Source: Haematobacter massiliensis
GTDB lineage: Bacteria; Pseudomonadota; Alphaproteobacteria; Rhodobacterales; Rhodobacteraceae
NCBI RefSeq assembly: GCF_000740795.1
Contig: NZ_JGYG01000011.1
Coordinates: 62,001-126,000 of the forward strand
DNA length: 64,000 nucleotides
Reading direction: 5' to 3'
Both the position numbers and the translations under genes were made by a program. The notes under the pieces are model-generated. The model saw nothing but the letters and a program-made list of their open reading frames with translations. It searched no databases and was not told the DNA's origin. Below are positions 18,296 through 28,015 of the stretch, in pieces (the stretch's first letter is position 1; each line of letters begins with the position of its first letter).

Positions 18296-19546
18296 TCAAG
18301 CCGCCACGCCGCGCATGGCATAGGGGCGTTCGTTCACGGGCAGGTGGACGAGCGCCGAGAACGCCCCGATCCCCACGCCGATCCACCAGACCAGGGTGTA
18401 ATTGCCATACATGTCATAGAGAGCGCCGCCCAGCCACACGCCCATGAAACTGCCGAGCTGATGGCTGAAGAATACGAGACCATAGAGCGTCCCCATATAA
18501 CGCAGTCCGAAGATCTGCGCGACAAGGCCAGATGTCAGCGGCACGGTGGCGAGCCAGAGCGACCCCATCGCGGCCGAGAACAGCAGCACCGAACCGGGTG
18601 TCACCGGAGCCATGATGAAGGCCGCCGAAACGACCGTCCGGGCAAGGTAGATGCCCGCGAGCAGGTATTTCTTGGAATGAGTCTTGCCCAGCATCCCCGC
18701 AAGGATGGTGCCGCCGACATTCATCAGCCCGATGACCGCGATGGCCAGTGCCCCCAGCGCCGAGGTCGTCGTGATGCCGATGGAGGCGAGCCAGCTTCCG
18801 GCAGTAATGGGAGCGCAAAGTTCCGTCACGAAGGCAGGAAAGTGCGCCGTAATAAACCCGAGTTGATAGCCACAGGAAAAGAAACCAAGAAATATAAGGA
18901 TATAGGAGGGGTCCTTCACCGCCCGGGCGAGGACACGCCCCATCGGCTCATCCACCTCCGTACTTGCCCGCTCCGGCGTGCGGATGAGGGGCAGGGCAAA
19001 GAGCGCGCAAAGGATGGCCATGGCGAAAATGATGAACACGGTCTGCCACGGGAACTGAGCGAGCAGCAGTTCGGCAATGGGTGCACCGATGATCTGTCCC
19101 GCCGAGCCCGCCGCAGTCACCACGCCAAGCGCGAGGGAGCGGTTGTCATCCGAGGCGGACCGTCCCACGACCGCGAGGATCACACCGAACCCCGTACCCG
19201 CGATGCCGAATCCGACCAGCACCTCCAGCAACTGGATCGTGCCGGGGGTGGAGGCCCATGCGGTGAGCACCAGCCCCGCCGCATAGAACAGCGCGCCGAT
19301 GACGATCGCCCGCTTGTCGCCCCAGCGTTCTGCTATCGCGCCGAACACCGGCTGCCCGATCCCCCAGGCAAGGTTCTGGATGGCGATGGCGAGCGAGAAA
19401 TACGAACGCGGCCAGCCGAACTCCTCCGCCACCGGGATCTGGAACACCCCGAAGGAAGCGCGGATCGCGAAGCTGATCAGGATGATGATGCAGCCGCCGA
19501 TGAGAATGGGGGTGAACAGGCGGTCGCGGGGCAGGGTGCTGGTCAT
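18296..19546 (-). CDS. MFS transporter
   Basis: Major facilitator permease of 416 residues with twelve predicted membrane helices. Helices 1-6 include PVAEEFGWPRSYFSLAIAIQ and the loop-2/3 region AERWGDKRAI, and the second half ends in the short basic tail NERPYAMRG. The pattern resembles the oxalate/monocarboxylate-type MFS group found widely in Rhodobacterales, but the substrate is unknown. It is divergent from the glycosyltransferase-like gene, with a dyad at 19607-19622 between them. Confidence 0.88.
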   Translation of the reverse strand: MTSTLPRDRLFTPILIGGCIIILISFAIRASFGVFQIPVAEEFGWPRSYFSLAIAIQNLAWGIGQPVFGAIAERWGDKRAIVIGALFYAAGLVLTAWASTPGTIQLLEVLVGFGIAGTGFGVILAVVGRSASDDNRSLALGVVTAAGSAGQIIGAPIAELLLAQFPWQTVFIIFAMAILCALFALPLIRTPERASTEVDEPMGRVLARAVKDPSYILIFLGFFSCGYQLGFITAHFPAFVTELCAPITAGSWLASIGITTTSALGALAIAVIGLMNVGGTILAGMLGKTHSKKYLLAGIYLARTVVSAAFIMAPVTPGSVLLFSAAMGSLWLATVPLTSGLVAQIFGLRYMGTLYGLVFFSHQLGSFMGVWLGGALYDMYGNYTLVWWIGVGIGAFSALVHLPVNERPYAMRGVAA

Positions 19547-19606
19547 GAGATGTCTCCTCGCTTTCAGGTTTTGCGCAGGGGCTCTCCCGCCGTCAATTGA
19601 TGATTT

Positions 19607-19622
19607 GTGATGTGAGCATCAC
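19607..19622. promoter_or_regulatory. dyad operator candidate GTGATG-TGAG-CATCAC
   Basis: Perfect 6-bp arms around a 4-base centre, 61 bases upstream of the MFS start and 88 bases upstream of the opposite gene. The size fits a GntR- or FNR-like dimer site; no regulator gene is adjacent. Confidence 0.4.
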
Positions 19623-19709
19623 GGAATACGAATGCTGCTTAACGGAGGGGTGGTTGTTTCCCCCGCGGGCAGCGGATAGGGTCGCACGCGATCTTTCAGG
19701 AGGATGAAC

Positions 19710-20606
19710 ATGGCCGGTGCGGAGACATGGCAATGCGTCATGGTCTGCTGGGGCACGCGTTATCCGGTGGAAGTTCTGAACCATCTGGTCGGAGAAATCC
19801 GCAGGCAGGCAGCAAGCGTGCCGCGCTTCGTCCTCATTACCGAACTTCCCAAGCCGGGACTGGATCCCGCAGTGATACTGCGGCCGTTCCCGGAGTTCTT
19901 CCTGCGTGAGCGCTTCCGCCGCTCCGGCTGTCAGGCGAAGCTGGCGATGTTCGAGGATGGCGTGGTGCCGGTCGATCTGCCGGCCACCTATGTCGATCTG
20001 GATACCGTGATCACAGGCGACATGTCTCGGGGCATCGCTTTCATGAAGGATCGGCGATCCGTGCTCATGCTGCAAAGCGCGATCATTCCCTTTGGCGCCC
20101 TCGGGCGGCTGGTCTACCGGCTGTCGAAGGGAAAGCACTATGCCCGGGGCAATTCCTCTGTCGTGGTCTGGCATCCGGTCGAGGGGCATTACATCGCGCA
20201 ACGTTTCAGGGAGCTGGACGCCCGTTTCCCCAATCACGGCGATTTCCGCCCGATGATCGCGGATGAGCGGTTCATCAGCTGGTGCGCGCAACCCCATATG
20301 ACCGCCTTACCAAAGGATTACGCGGTGAAGTTCACATGGGAGTTCATGTTCCCGTGGCGCTGGCCTATCCTCATTCGCGCGAAACTCCCCTGGGTGGTGG
20401 CGCGGCGCGCCCGTCAGGCGGCGATCACCCTCAATGGCGAGGATATCAAACCGGAGATCCTCATCGACATGCCGGAGGGCGCGGAACTGACCGACCGGAA
20501 GGGGCGCAAGCTCATCTGGAGCACAGCCGCGATGGGGCCCGCCTGGCGCCGCATCCTTGACCATTGCCGCGCGACACTCGGACGGACTGACCCATGGCCA
20601 CATTGA
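19710..20606 (+). CDS. glycosyltransferase-like protein of unknown function
   Basis: Protein of 298 residues. ATG 19710 is chosen over 19704 because CAGGAGG ends at 19703, touching the earlier ATG but 6 bases from the later one. The chain has a TYVDLDTVITGD segment near residue 96, the DxD pattern of GT-A-fold glycosyltransferases, an early ETWQCVMVCWGTRYP strand and a W-rich middle. There are no signal peptide or clear membrane helices, although FPWRWPILIRAKLPWVVARR is amphipathic and could touch the membrane. It overlaps zapE by 13 bases. Donor and acceptor are unknown and the glycosyltransferase call rests on one motif. Confidence 0.6.
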   Translation: MAGAETWQCVMVCWGTRYPVEVLNHLVGEIRRQAASVPRFVLITELPKPGLDPAVILRPFPEFFLRERFRRSGCQAKLAMFEDGVVPVDLPATYVDLDTVITGDMSRGIAFMKDRRSVLMLQSAIIPFGALGRLVYRLSKGKHYARGNSSVVVWHPVEGHYIAQRFRELDARFPNHGDFRPMIADERFISWCAQPHMTALPKDYAVKFTWEFMFPWRWPILIRAKLPWVVARRARQAAITLNGEDIKPEILIDMPEGAELTDRKGRKLIWSTAAMGPAWRRILDHCRATLGRTDPWPH

Positions 20607-21688
20607 CCGAAATCTACGACCGCAAGGTCGCCGAGGGTACGTTGCGCGCGGATCCGGGGCAGCGAGCCACCCTGCCATTGCTGGAGACGATCCGCACGGC
20701 GCTGGAGACGCAGCCGCCCAAGCCCAAGGGTTTTCTCGCCCGGTTGACCCGCAAGCCAGCGGAGCCGATCCCCGGTCTTTACCTCTGGGGCGGGGTAGGG
20801 CGGGGCAAGTCCATGCTGATGGACCTGTTCATGGAGTCCGTCGATATTCCGGAGAAGCGTCGCGTCCACTTCCACGCCTTCATGCAGGAAGTGCAGGCAG
20901 GGCTGAATGACGCGCGGGCGCGGGGGGTGCAGGATGCGATCCTCCCCGTGGCGGAGAAGATCGCGACCGAACTCCGGCTGCTCTGCTTTGACGAGATGCA
21001 GATCACCGATATCGCCGATGCGATGATCGTGGGGCGGCTGTTCCAGAAGCTCTTCGATGCGGGGGTGGTGGTCGTGACCACGTCCAACCGCGCGCCGGAC
21101 GATCTTTACAAGGACGGGCTGAACCGGCAGCTTTTCCTGCCGTTCATCGCGCTTCTGAAGGAGCGCCTTGCCGTCCATGAGATCGCGAGCGAGACGGATT
21201 ACCGACAGCACCGGCTTTCCGGTGCGCCGGTCTATTTCTCTCCCGCCAATGCCGCTGCCTCCGCGGCGATCGAAGGGATATGGAACGACCTGACCGGCCA
21301 TGCGCCGAAGCGCCCGATGTTCCTGAAGGTCAATGGGCGTGACGTGGAGATCCCGGCCTTCCACAATGGTGTCGCGCGGGCCCGGTTCTGGGATCTCTGT
21401 GCCAAGCCGCTCGGCCCGGCGGATTACCTTGCCCTGACAGGGGCGGCGCGGGTGCTTCTCCTTGAGGAAATCCCCCGGCTCTCCCGGTCCAACTTCAACG
21501 AGGCGAAACGGTTCGTCACGCTGATCGACGCGGTCTATGAGGCGCGGTTGCGGTTCATCTGCTCCGCAGCGGACATCCCGGAGCACCTGTATCAGGAAGG
21601 CGAGGGGGCGTTCGAGTTCGAGCGCACGGCAAGCCGCCTGCGGGAGATGCAGGGCGCGGATTGGGCCGCGACGTCGACCGCGACTTAG
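20594..21688 (+). CDS. zapE: cell division protein ZapE (AFG1-like ATPase)
   Basis: AAA+ ATPase of 364 residues related to yeast Afg1 and to ZapE, which acts on the division ring. Walker A is GGVGRGKS (66-73), Walker B is LLCFDEMQITD, and the following TSNRAPDDLYKDGLNRQ and HRL segments match the family. Length is normal. It overlaps the upstream glycosyltransferase-like gene, implying coupled translation. Confidence 0.94.
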   Translation: MATLTEIYDRKVAEGTLRADPGQRATLPLLETIRTALETQPPKPKGFLARLTRKPAEPIPGLYLWGGVGRGKSMLMDLFMESVDIPEKRRVHFHAFMQEVQAGLNDARARGVQDAILPVAEKIATELRLLCFDEMQITDIADAMIVGRLFQKLFDAGVVVVTTSNRAPDDLYKDGLNRQLFLPFIALLKERLAVHEIASETDYRQHRLSGAPVYFSPANAAASAAIEGIWNDLTGHAPKRPMFLKVNGRDVEIPAFHNGVARARFWDLCAKPLGPADYLALTGAARVLLLEEIPRLSRSNFNEAKRFVTLIDAVYEARLRFICSAADIPEHLYQEGEGAFEFERTASRLREMQGADWAATSTAT

Positions 21689-21725
21689 ATCCGCGCTGCG
21701 TGCCTGTTCATTGGCGTTCGCCTCA

Positions 21726-22052
21726 TCAGTTCAGCCGGAAATGCAGCGAGTAGCGCCCGCCCTCGAACTCACCGAACAGATCGGTCAGGTCGGGATGCTC
21801 GACCGGCTCACCGGTTTCGTCGGGCAGCAGGTTCTGTTCCGAGACATAGGCCACGTAGTAGCTCCGGTCATTCTCGGCCAGCAGATGGTAGAACGGCTGC
21901 TCGCGCGAGGGGCGGCTGTCCTCCGGGATGGAGGCATACCATTCCTCGGTATTGTTGAACTCGGGATCCACGTCGAAAACCACCCCCCGGAAGGGATGCT
22001 TCCGGTGGCGCAGGACCTGTCCGAGATGATACTTCGCCTCTGACTTGATCAT
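21726..22052 (-). CDS. hspQ: heat shock protein HspQ
   Basis: Small cytoplasmic protein of 108 residues with the conserved KYHLGQVLRHRKHPFRGVVFDVDP start, the PFYHLL core and VAYVSEQNLLPDE. HspQ was named YccV, binds hemimethylated oriC DNA in vitro and is a specificity factor for Lon in enterobacteria. AGAGG lies 8 bases before the ATG. It converges on zapE and is divergent from the lipoprotein gene; no clear sigma-32 promoter was recognised in the 222 bp between them. Confidence 0.94.
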   Translation of the reverse strand: MIKSEAKYHLGQVLRHRKHPFRGVVFDVDPEFNNTEEWYASIPEDSRPSREQPFYHLLAENDRSYYVAYVSEQNLLPDETGEPVEHPDLTDLFGEFEGGRYSLHFRLN

Positions 22053-22274
22053 GAGCGGGGCCTCTTTTTAATCATTGTTACGATTTGCCGGCCGAAAAGT
22101 CCATGATCTCCCCGGCCACAATCTGTCTCGCAGCGGTGTCTGATGCGCGCTTGGCAAGGGGTAAAGGGGCGCGCTCTCGCGGATCTGATCGCAAATCGGA
22201 CGACAGCGGCATTTCTCTGGCGTCCTGTTTCGCGTATAACCTTGGAAAACAATAAGACAGAACACGAGGGGCAG

Positions 22275-22856
22275 ATGGGCAGATACCTCCGGCTATCGGT
22301 GTTGTTGCTGTTGGCGGCATGCGGCGGCGGCAAATACACGGCCCCGCAGAATCTCGACGATGCCTGCGCCATCGTGAGGGAACGGCCGAAATATCTCTCA
22401 GCCATGCGGCGGACGGAGGCGCGCTGGGGCGTGCCGGTCTACGTTCAGATGGCAGTGATTCACCAGGAGAGCAAGTTCATCGGCGACGCCAAGACGCCGT
22501 TCCGCTACACGCTCGGGATCATCCCGATGGGCCGTCAGTCATCTGCCTACGGGTATGCTCAGGCGCTGGACGACACCTGGGAGGAATACAAGCGCGACAC
22601 CCGGAACCGCGGAGCCGACCGCCGGGACATTCATGACGCGACCGACTTCATGGGCTGGTACATGAACCAGACACGTCGGGCCCTCGGCATTCCGGTATAT
22701 GACATCTACAACCAGTATCTCGCCTATCATGAGGGGCGGGGCGGCTACGCGCGCAAGACCTATCGGGGCAAGCCATGGCTCATGTCGGTTGCGAACAGCA
22801 TGTCGGCGCGGTCCGAGAAATATCGTGCCCAGCTGGTCTCCTGCCGCAAGATCTGA
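22275..22856 (+). CDS. lysozyme-like (SLT-fold) outer-membrane lipoprotein
   Basis: Protein of 193 residues starting at ATG 22275 (GAGGGG upstream). Residues 1-15 are a lipoprotein signal peptide ending LLAAC with the lipidated C16, and G17 favours transport to the outer membrane. The mature part has the AVIHQESKFIGD segment (catalytic Glu likely E65), SSAYGYAQAL and YLAYHEGRGGYARKTY, as in transglycosylase SLT-domain proteins. It probably cleaves peptidoglycan in the periplasm. The longer upstream frame lacks a ribosome site and would hide the signal peptide. Confidence 0.87.
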   Translation: MGRYLRLSVLLLLAACGGGKYTAPQNLDDACAIVRERPKYLSAMRRTEARWGVPVYVQMAVIHQESKFIGDAKTPFRYTLGIIPMGRQSSAYGYAQALDDTWEEYKRDTRNRGADRRDIHDATDFMGWYMNQTRRALGIPVYDIYNQYLAYHEGRGGYARKTYRGKPWLMSVANSMSARSEKYRAQLVSCRKI

Positions 22857-23012
22857 AGCGCCGGCTTCACGGCTGACGGCGATGAGATTTCGGCAGGCCC
22901 CGTGCGGCAGATGGCCGCGACAGTGCGGAGAGCTGGCCCGGATACCCCGGTCAGACATGAGAACCTGATCACAGCGTCTACCAAGCGGGCCTGAAGCCTG
23001 CGGGGCGGCAGA

Positions 23013-23615
23013 TCAGCGCTGCCGCTTCGCCGTCTCCAGCGGAATGTTGAAGAAGGAGGGCGCGTAGTTCTCGCCGAGTTTCAGCGGGCCCAGCTGAGTC
23101 GTCGTCTGAGTACCCGCTTCGTCGGTGATGACCCATTGCTTCAGCGCAATCGGGTTGGAGGAAAAGACCAGCCTAATCTGTCCGTATTGCGGGTTCCTGG
23201 GATCCTGCGCGATCACATAGGTATCGCTGCCCTGCGTCCCATGTCCCACAACCATTCGCGCCTGCCCGAGATCGACGGTGGGAGCCAGGATCAGGTTCAG
23301 CGGCGTCTTGCTCAGCGGATACTGCTGCGGGCCGGAGTTCGACTTCGCGTCGAAGATCGCCACCTGCCCACCACCCGCCATGACGAGGTTGCGAACGGGG
23401 GCATTGTATTCAAACCGCATCCGCCCCGGACGGCGGATATAGACGGTACCCTCCGCGCGGGAGCCGTCAGCGTTGATCTGCGTGAACGGCGCTTCCGCGG
23501 TGCGCAGCCCGTTCAGGTAACGCGACAACTCCGCCAGCGGCACTTCCTGCGCAAAGGCGGGAAGCGCCATGAGGAGCACGAGGATGACGGCGATAACGCG
23601 AGAGAAGATCTTCAT
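23013..23615 (-). CDS. lolA: outer-membrane lipoprotein carrier protein LolA
   Basis: Periplasmic chaperone that takes lipoproteins from LolCDE to the outer membrane. The 200-residue protein has a signal peptide (1-22, ending ALPAFAQE), then the LolA beta-barrel with RPGRMRFEYNAPVRNLVMAGG near residue 62 and the hydrophobic lining strands. It lies 47 bases after ftsK on the same strand, a gene order also seen in gammaproteobacteria. Confidence 0.93.
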   Translation of the reverse strand: MKIFSRVIAVILVLLMALPAFAQEVPLAELSRYLNGLRTAEAPFTQINADGSRAEGTVYIRRPGRMRFEYNAPVRNLVMAGGGQVAIFDAKSNSGPQQYPLSKTPLNLILAPTVDLGQARMVVGHGTQGSDTYVIAQDPRNPQYGQIRLVFSSNPIALKQWVITDEAGTQTTTQLGPLKLGENYAPSFFNIPLETAKRQR

Positions 23616-23662
23616 ATCGCCTATCTATCGCATCCCGCGCGCTCTGCCATCCCCACGCGCGA

Positions 23663-26600
23663 TCACGGCTCCGGGACCAGAACTTCGCGCTTGCCGACAT
23701 GGTTGGCGGAGGACACGACACCCTCATCCTCCATCTGCTCCACGAGCTTGGCGGCCTTGTTGTACCCGATGCCGAGCTTGCGCTGGATGTAGGACGTGGA
23801 GCATTTGCGGTCCTTCGCCACGATGGCAACCGCTTGGTCGTAGAGGGAATCCTCACCATCGGTATTGCCGCCGAGACCCAGGACCGCGTCGATGTCGTCG
23901 GCGCGTTCGTCATCCGGCCCTTCGACCACGCCCGACATGTATTCGGGCGGCCCGAAGGACTTCAGATGGTTCACGATCTCCTCGACCTCCTCGTCGGAGA
24001 CGAAGGGCCCATGCACGCGGGTGATCTTGGAGCCGCCTGCCATGTAGAGCATGTCGCCCTGGCCCAGAAGCTGCTCCGCCCCCTGTTCGCCGAGGATCGT
24101 GCGGCTGTCGATCTTGGAGGTGACCTGGAAGGAGATGCGGGTGGGGAAGTTCGCCTTGATCGTCCCGGTGATCACGTCCACGGAGGGGCGCTGCGTGGCC
24201 ATGATGAGGTGGATGCCGGAGGCCCGCGCCATCTGCGCCAGCCGCTGGATGCAGGCCTCGATCTCCTTGCCCGCGACCATCATGAGGTCGGCCATCTCGT
24301 CGACGATCACCACGATGAACGGGATGGTCTTCGGCTCGATCTCCTCCGTCTCGAAGATGGGATCGCCCGTCTCTTCATCGAAGCCGGTCTGGACGGTGCG
24401 TTTGAACATCTCGCCCTTGGCCTGCGCCTCGTGGACGCGGCCGTTGTAGCCCTCGATGTTGCGCACGCCCATCTTGGACATCTTGCGGTAGCGTTCCTCC
24501 ATCTCGCCCACGACCCATTTCAGCGCGACGACCGCCTTCTTGGGATCCGTGACGACGGGGGAGAGCAGATGCGGGATGCCGTCGTAGACCGACAGTTCCA
24601 GCATCTTCGGGTCGATCATGATGAGCCGGCATTCCTCCGGCGACAGCCGGTAGAGGAGCGACAGGATCATCGTGTTGATGGCGACCGACTTGCCCGAACC
24701 GGTGGTCCCGGCGATGAGCAGGTGGGGCATCTTGGCAAGGTTGGCGACCACAGCCGCACCGCCGATGTCCTTGCCGAGCGCCAGCGGCAGCCGCATCGCC
24801 GTATCGCCGAAATCGCGGGAGGTGAGGATTTCCCGCAGGACGACCTTTTCCCGCTTCTCGTTCGGCAGTTCGATCCCGATCACCGAGCGCCCCGGCACGG
24901 TGGAGACGCGGGCCGAGAGCGCCGACATGGATCGCGCGATGTCATCGGCCAGCCCGATCACGCGAGAGGCCTTCAGCCCCGGCGCGGGTTCAAGCTCATA
25001 CATCGTCACGACCGGGCCGGGCCGGACGGAGACGATCTCTCCCTTCACGCCGTAGTCGTCCAGAACGGATTCCAGCGTGCGCGCGTTCTCCTCGAGCGCT
25101 TCGTCGGGCAGGACATGGCGGGAGATCTCGGCCGGATCCATCAGCAGCGCAAGCGGCGGATGCTCGTAATCGGGATAGCTCGGGACCGGCGGGCGGCGGG
25201 GCGCAGTCGCGACCTGTGCCGTCGTCGCCTGTGCCGTCCGGCGCGAGCCGTGCTGCACCTTGATCCGCCGGGCGTCGAACGCCTCCTGCGGAGCGCGCTC
25301 ATCCTCCAGAGCGAAGATGTTGCGCGTGGTGTCCTCCTCCTCGTCCTCGTCGGCCATCTCGACCGGATCGGAGCGGCGCGGTGCGGGCGAGGGCGGGGCA
25401 GCCGGCGGCATCACCGGCGGCATCACCGGCTCTGGCATCACATCCTCGAACATCTCCAGATCGTCGAATTCGTCTGCAAGGTCGAGCGGCAGCTGTTCGT
25501 CCTCTCCGAGCGCCTCTGACAGAGCGGGTGCGGCAACAGGGGGCAGGGGAGGGCGGGGACGCGTATTGGCAATCAGCGGCATCGGCCGCCGGGCGCGCAC
25601 GAGCGGCGGCTCGGACCGCGCACCGGCGACGATCGGCGGCTCCAGCCGGGGGCTGCCGCTGCGGCTCGCCCTGGCGCGGACGACGCTGGTGATCCGGGCG
25701 CGGACGCGGTCGCTGTCCGGCAGATCCTCCGGCAGGTGCCGGGAGAGCAGCGGCTCCACCAGCTCCGGTTCCGGTTCGGGTTCCGGCGCGCGTTTGACGA
25801 AGGCACGGGCCAGCAGGCCGGGCCGCTCTCTCGGCGGCTGCTCCTCCTCGTAACGCGGCTCGGCGCGGAGCGTGGCTGCGGCAACCATCGGCTGCGGGGC
25901 GGACCATGCGTCCTGCGGTTCCGCCTGCCGCGTCACGCGGCTTGACGGAGCGGCGAGCGCCGCCTCCCGCTTCTCCCGCCGCTTCTCGGCGGCCGTCTGC
26001 ACGGCGGACTGGGCGGCGGACTGCGCCACCCGGAACGCCCCGTTCGCGCCCCGGCCCGCACCGTTCATCAGCCGGTCATAGCCGGTGACCAGCCCGCGGG
26101 CGAGAAACCGCGACAGCCCCCGCAGTTCGGCACGGTCAAAGCCCAGCACGTAAAGCCCGAAAGCCACGGCGGCGATGAAGCTCAGCAGCGACATCATCTT
26201 CAGTCCGAGTCCGGCGCTCAGCGGAGCCACACCCAGAAGCGCGCCCAGTATCGTATCGCCGAACAGCCCGCCCAGACCGAAGGAATGGCCCCAGTCGTGC
26301 GACGGCACGAGCGTGGAGGCATAGACCGAGACCAGCGCCGCGGCGATCGGCACGAAAACCGAACGGTTGATTGCCCGATCCTCCCCCCGGTGGGTGATGA
26401 ACCGCAATCCCCAGACCACGAAGGCGATGGACAGCGCCCATGCCCCATAGCCCGCGATCACGATCAGCGGCGAGGCGATGGAGGCTCCCGTCCGCCCAAG
26501 CAGGTTCTGAGCAGGCTCGTCGGTGGCGGACATCCAGCTCGGGTCGTCGGCATGGTAGGAGCCGATCATCATGCCGATCAGCACCCCGACCACGACCAGA

Positions 26601-26695
26601 AGAACGCCGATCAGCTCCTTGCCACGGCGTTCAAGTGCCGCCTGTGTGGAGGAGTCAAACAGCGGGTCGCGTTGTCTCATCTGATAGGAAGCCAT
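23663..26695 (-). CDS. ftsK: DNA translocase FtsK
   Basis: Septum-located motor that pumps chromosome ends into daughter cells and activates XerCD recombination. The 1010-residue protein has four N-terminal membrane helices (about 28-200), a long low-complexity Pro/Glu/Arg-rich linker (about 240-510), the RecA-like motor with Walker A GTTGSGKS near 660-667 and Walker [13 protein letters not shown], and a C-terminal gamma winged helix ([21 protein letters not shown]) that reads KOPS sites. Length and order are typical. It is co-directional with the dapC-like gene (8 bases upstream) and lolA. Confidence 0.96.
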   Translation of the reverse strand: MASYQMRQRDPLFDSSTQAALERRGKELIGVLLVVVGVLIGMMIGSYHADDPSWMSATDEPAQNLLGRTGASIASPLIVIAGYGAWALSIAFVVWGLRFITHRGEDRAINRSVFVPIAAALVSVYASTLVPSHDWGHSFGLGGLFGDTILGALLGVAPLSAGLGLKMMSLLSFIAAVAFGLYVLGFDRAELRGLSRFLARGLVTGYDRLMNGAGRGANGAFRVAQSAAQSAVQTAAEKRREKREAALAAPSSRVTRQAEPQDAWSAPQPMVAAATLRAEPRYEEEQPPRERPGLLARAFVKRAPEPEPEPELVEPLLSRHLPEDLPDSDRVRARITSVVRARASRSGSPRLEPPIVAGARSEPPLVRARRPMPLIANTRPRPPLPPVAAPALSEALGEDEQLPLDLADEFDDLEMFEDVMPEPVMPPVMPPAAPPSPAPRRSDPVEMADEDEEEDTTRNIFALEDERAPQEAFDARRIKVQHGSRRTAQATTAQVATAPRRPPVPSYPDYEHPPLALLMDPAEISRHVLPDEALEENARTLESVLDDYGVKGEIVSVRPGPVVTMYELEPAPGLKASRVIGLADDIARSMSALSARVSTVPGRSVIGIELPNEKREKVVLREILTSRDFGDTAMRLPLALGKDIGGAAVVANLAKMPHLLIAGTTGSGKSVAINTMILSLLYRLSPEECRLIMIDPKMLELSVYDGIPHLLSPVVTDPKKAVVALKWVVGEMEERYRKMSKMGVRNIEGYNGRVHEAQAKGEMFKRTVQTGFDEETGDPIFETEEIEPKTIPFIVVIVDEMADLMMVAGKEIEACIQRLAQMARASGIHLIMATQRPSVDVITGTIKANFPTRISFQVTSKIDSRTILGEQGAEQLLGQGDMLYMAGGSKITRVHGPFVSDEEVEEIVNHLKSFGPPEYMSGVVEGPDDERADDIDAVLGLGGNTDGEDSLYDQAVAIVAKDRKCSTSYIQRKLGIGYNKAAKLVEQMEDEGVVSSANHVGKREVLVPEP

Positions 26696-26703
26696 CCTTC
26701 ACC

Positions 26704-27885
26704 TCACCCGTAGAGACAGTCGCGGAGCCGGATCAGGCCGCGCTTCAATTCGTCCTTCGGCGCGACGAGCGCCACGCGGATATATCCCTTTCCGGGGTTT
26801 CCGCTGTCTGTATCACGGCTGAGATAAGCGCCGGGCAGAACGCGGACACCCGTCTGTGTCCAGAGTTTCAGCGCCGCCGCCTCCCCGTCCTCCACCGGCA
26901 GCCAGAGGAAGAATCCACCCTCCGGGGGCTGATAGCCCTGCGCACCGGCAAAGACCTCGTCGGCCAAAGCATATTTCTCGGCATAAAGCGCCTGGTTGGC
27001 GATCACATGCGTCTCGTCAGACCAGGCGCGCGTGGAAACCGCCTGCAGCGGCAGCGGCACGGGCGCGCCGTTGTAGCTGCGCAGCTGCTTGATCCGCGCC
27101 ATCGTCTCCGGTCCGCCCGCGACGAAGCCCGAGCGGGCTCCGGGCAGGTTCGAGCGCTTGGAAAGCGAGTTGAAGACGACAACCCGTTCCGGGTCGGCCC
27201 CGGAACGCACCAGCGCCTCCAACGCGCCCGGCGGCGGCGCGGTCCGCCAGATCTCGGAATAGCATTCGTCGGCGAATATCTTGAAATCGTGCTTCTCTGC
27301 CAGTGCGAGCAGTTCCAGCCAGTAGTCGAGCGAGGCGACAGCGCCCTGCGGATTGGCCGGGGAGCAGAGATAGGCGACCGTCACCCTGTCCAGCGTCTCG
27401 GCCGGAAGGGCGGCATAATCGGGCAGGAAGCCGGTCGCGGCGGTCGCGGGCACATAGACCGGATCAGCCTCGGAGGCGACGGCGGCCACGGCATAGACCT
27501 GATAGAAAGGGTTCGGGACCAGCACGAATGGCCTTTGCCCCGCCTTCCGCTCCGGCGAAACGGCGAGGCACGCGTTGAACAGCGCCTCCCGAGAACCGTT
27601 GACGTTGCAGATCTGCGTCGCCGGGTCGAGAACCGCGCCATAGCGCCGCTTCACCCAACCGGCGACTGCGGTGCGGAGTTCGGGCGTGCCCTCGTTCGGC
27701 GGATAGCGGTTGAACCCCGCCAAGTGGCTCGCGAGCACCTCTGCCACCCAGTCGGGGAAGGGATGCGTGGGCTCCCCGATCGTCATGGACACGGGTTCGC
27801 CCCCGGCCTCATGATGGTCGAGGAGTGCGCGCAGGCGCGGGAAGGCGTACTCTGGCAAAGCCGCGAACCGCTCGGGAAACTTCAT
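26704..27885 (-). CDS. class I/II aminotransferase, DapC-like
   Basis: PLP enzyme of 393 residues with the FADECYSEIW segment (D206) and the Schiff-base lysine K243 in NSLSKRSNLPGARSGF. The start and the IGEPTHPFPDWV segment match the N-succinyl-diaminopimelate aminotransferases found next to ftsK in alphaproteobacteria, so a role in lysine and peptidoglycan precursor synthesis is likely. Family resemblance alone does not exclude another amino donor or acceptor. Confidence 0.85.
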   Translation of the reverse strand: MKFPERFAALPEYAFPRLRALLDHHEAGGEPVSMTIGEPTHPFPDWVAEVLASHLAGFNRYPPNEGTPELRTAVAGWVKRRYGAVLDPATQICNVNGSREALFNACLAVSPERKAGQRPFVLVPNPFYQVYAVAAVASEADPVYVPATAATGFLPDYAALPAETLDRVTVAYLCSPANPQGAVASLDYWLELLALAEKHDFKIFADECYSEIWRTAPPPGALEALVRSGADPERVVVFNSLSKRSNLPGARSGFVAGGPETMARIKQLRSYNGAPVPLPLQAVSTRAWSDETHVIANQALYAEKYALADEVFAGAQGYQPPEGGFFLWLPVEDGEAAALKLWTQTGVRVLPGAYLSRDTDSGNPGKGYIRVALVAPKDELKRGLIRLRDCLYG

Positions 27886-27957
27886 ACTGCTGCCTCGTCT
27901 CGGGGTCGTGGCGCCCCGTTCGCGATGACAATAGCCGGGAGCGGGACGGCGGTCCAG

Positions 27958-27995
27958 AAAAACGCATCACCCTCCGCGGCTTGTCGCGGAGGGTG
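27958..27995 (-). terminator. Rho-independent terminator after the amidase gene
   Basis: An 11-bp stem, CACCCTCCGCG (27968-27978) with CGCGGAGGGTG (27985-27995), is followed on the minus strand by a T5 run at 27962-27958. It lies 20 bases after the amidase stop and separates that gene from the dapC-ftsK-lolA operon. Confidence 0.88.
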
Positions 27996-28015
27996 TGACA
28001 TGGTGTCCTGACGGC

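Noticed and set aside
17806-18447. 213-codon open frame on the plus strand.
   Set aside because: Low-complexity Arg/Ser-rich product, no ribosome site, and its end runs over the MFS gene.
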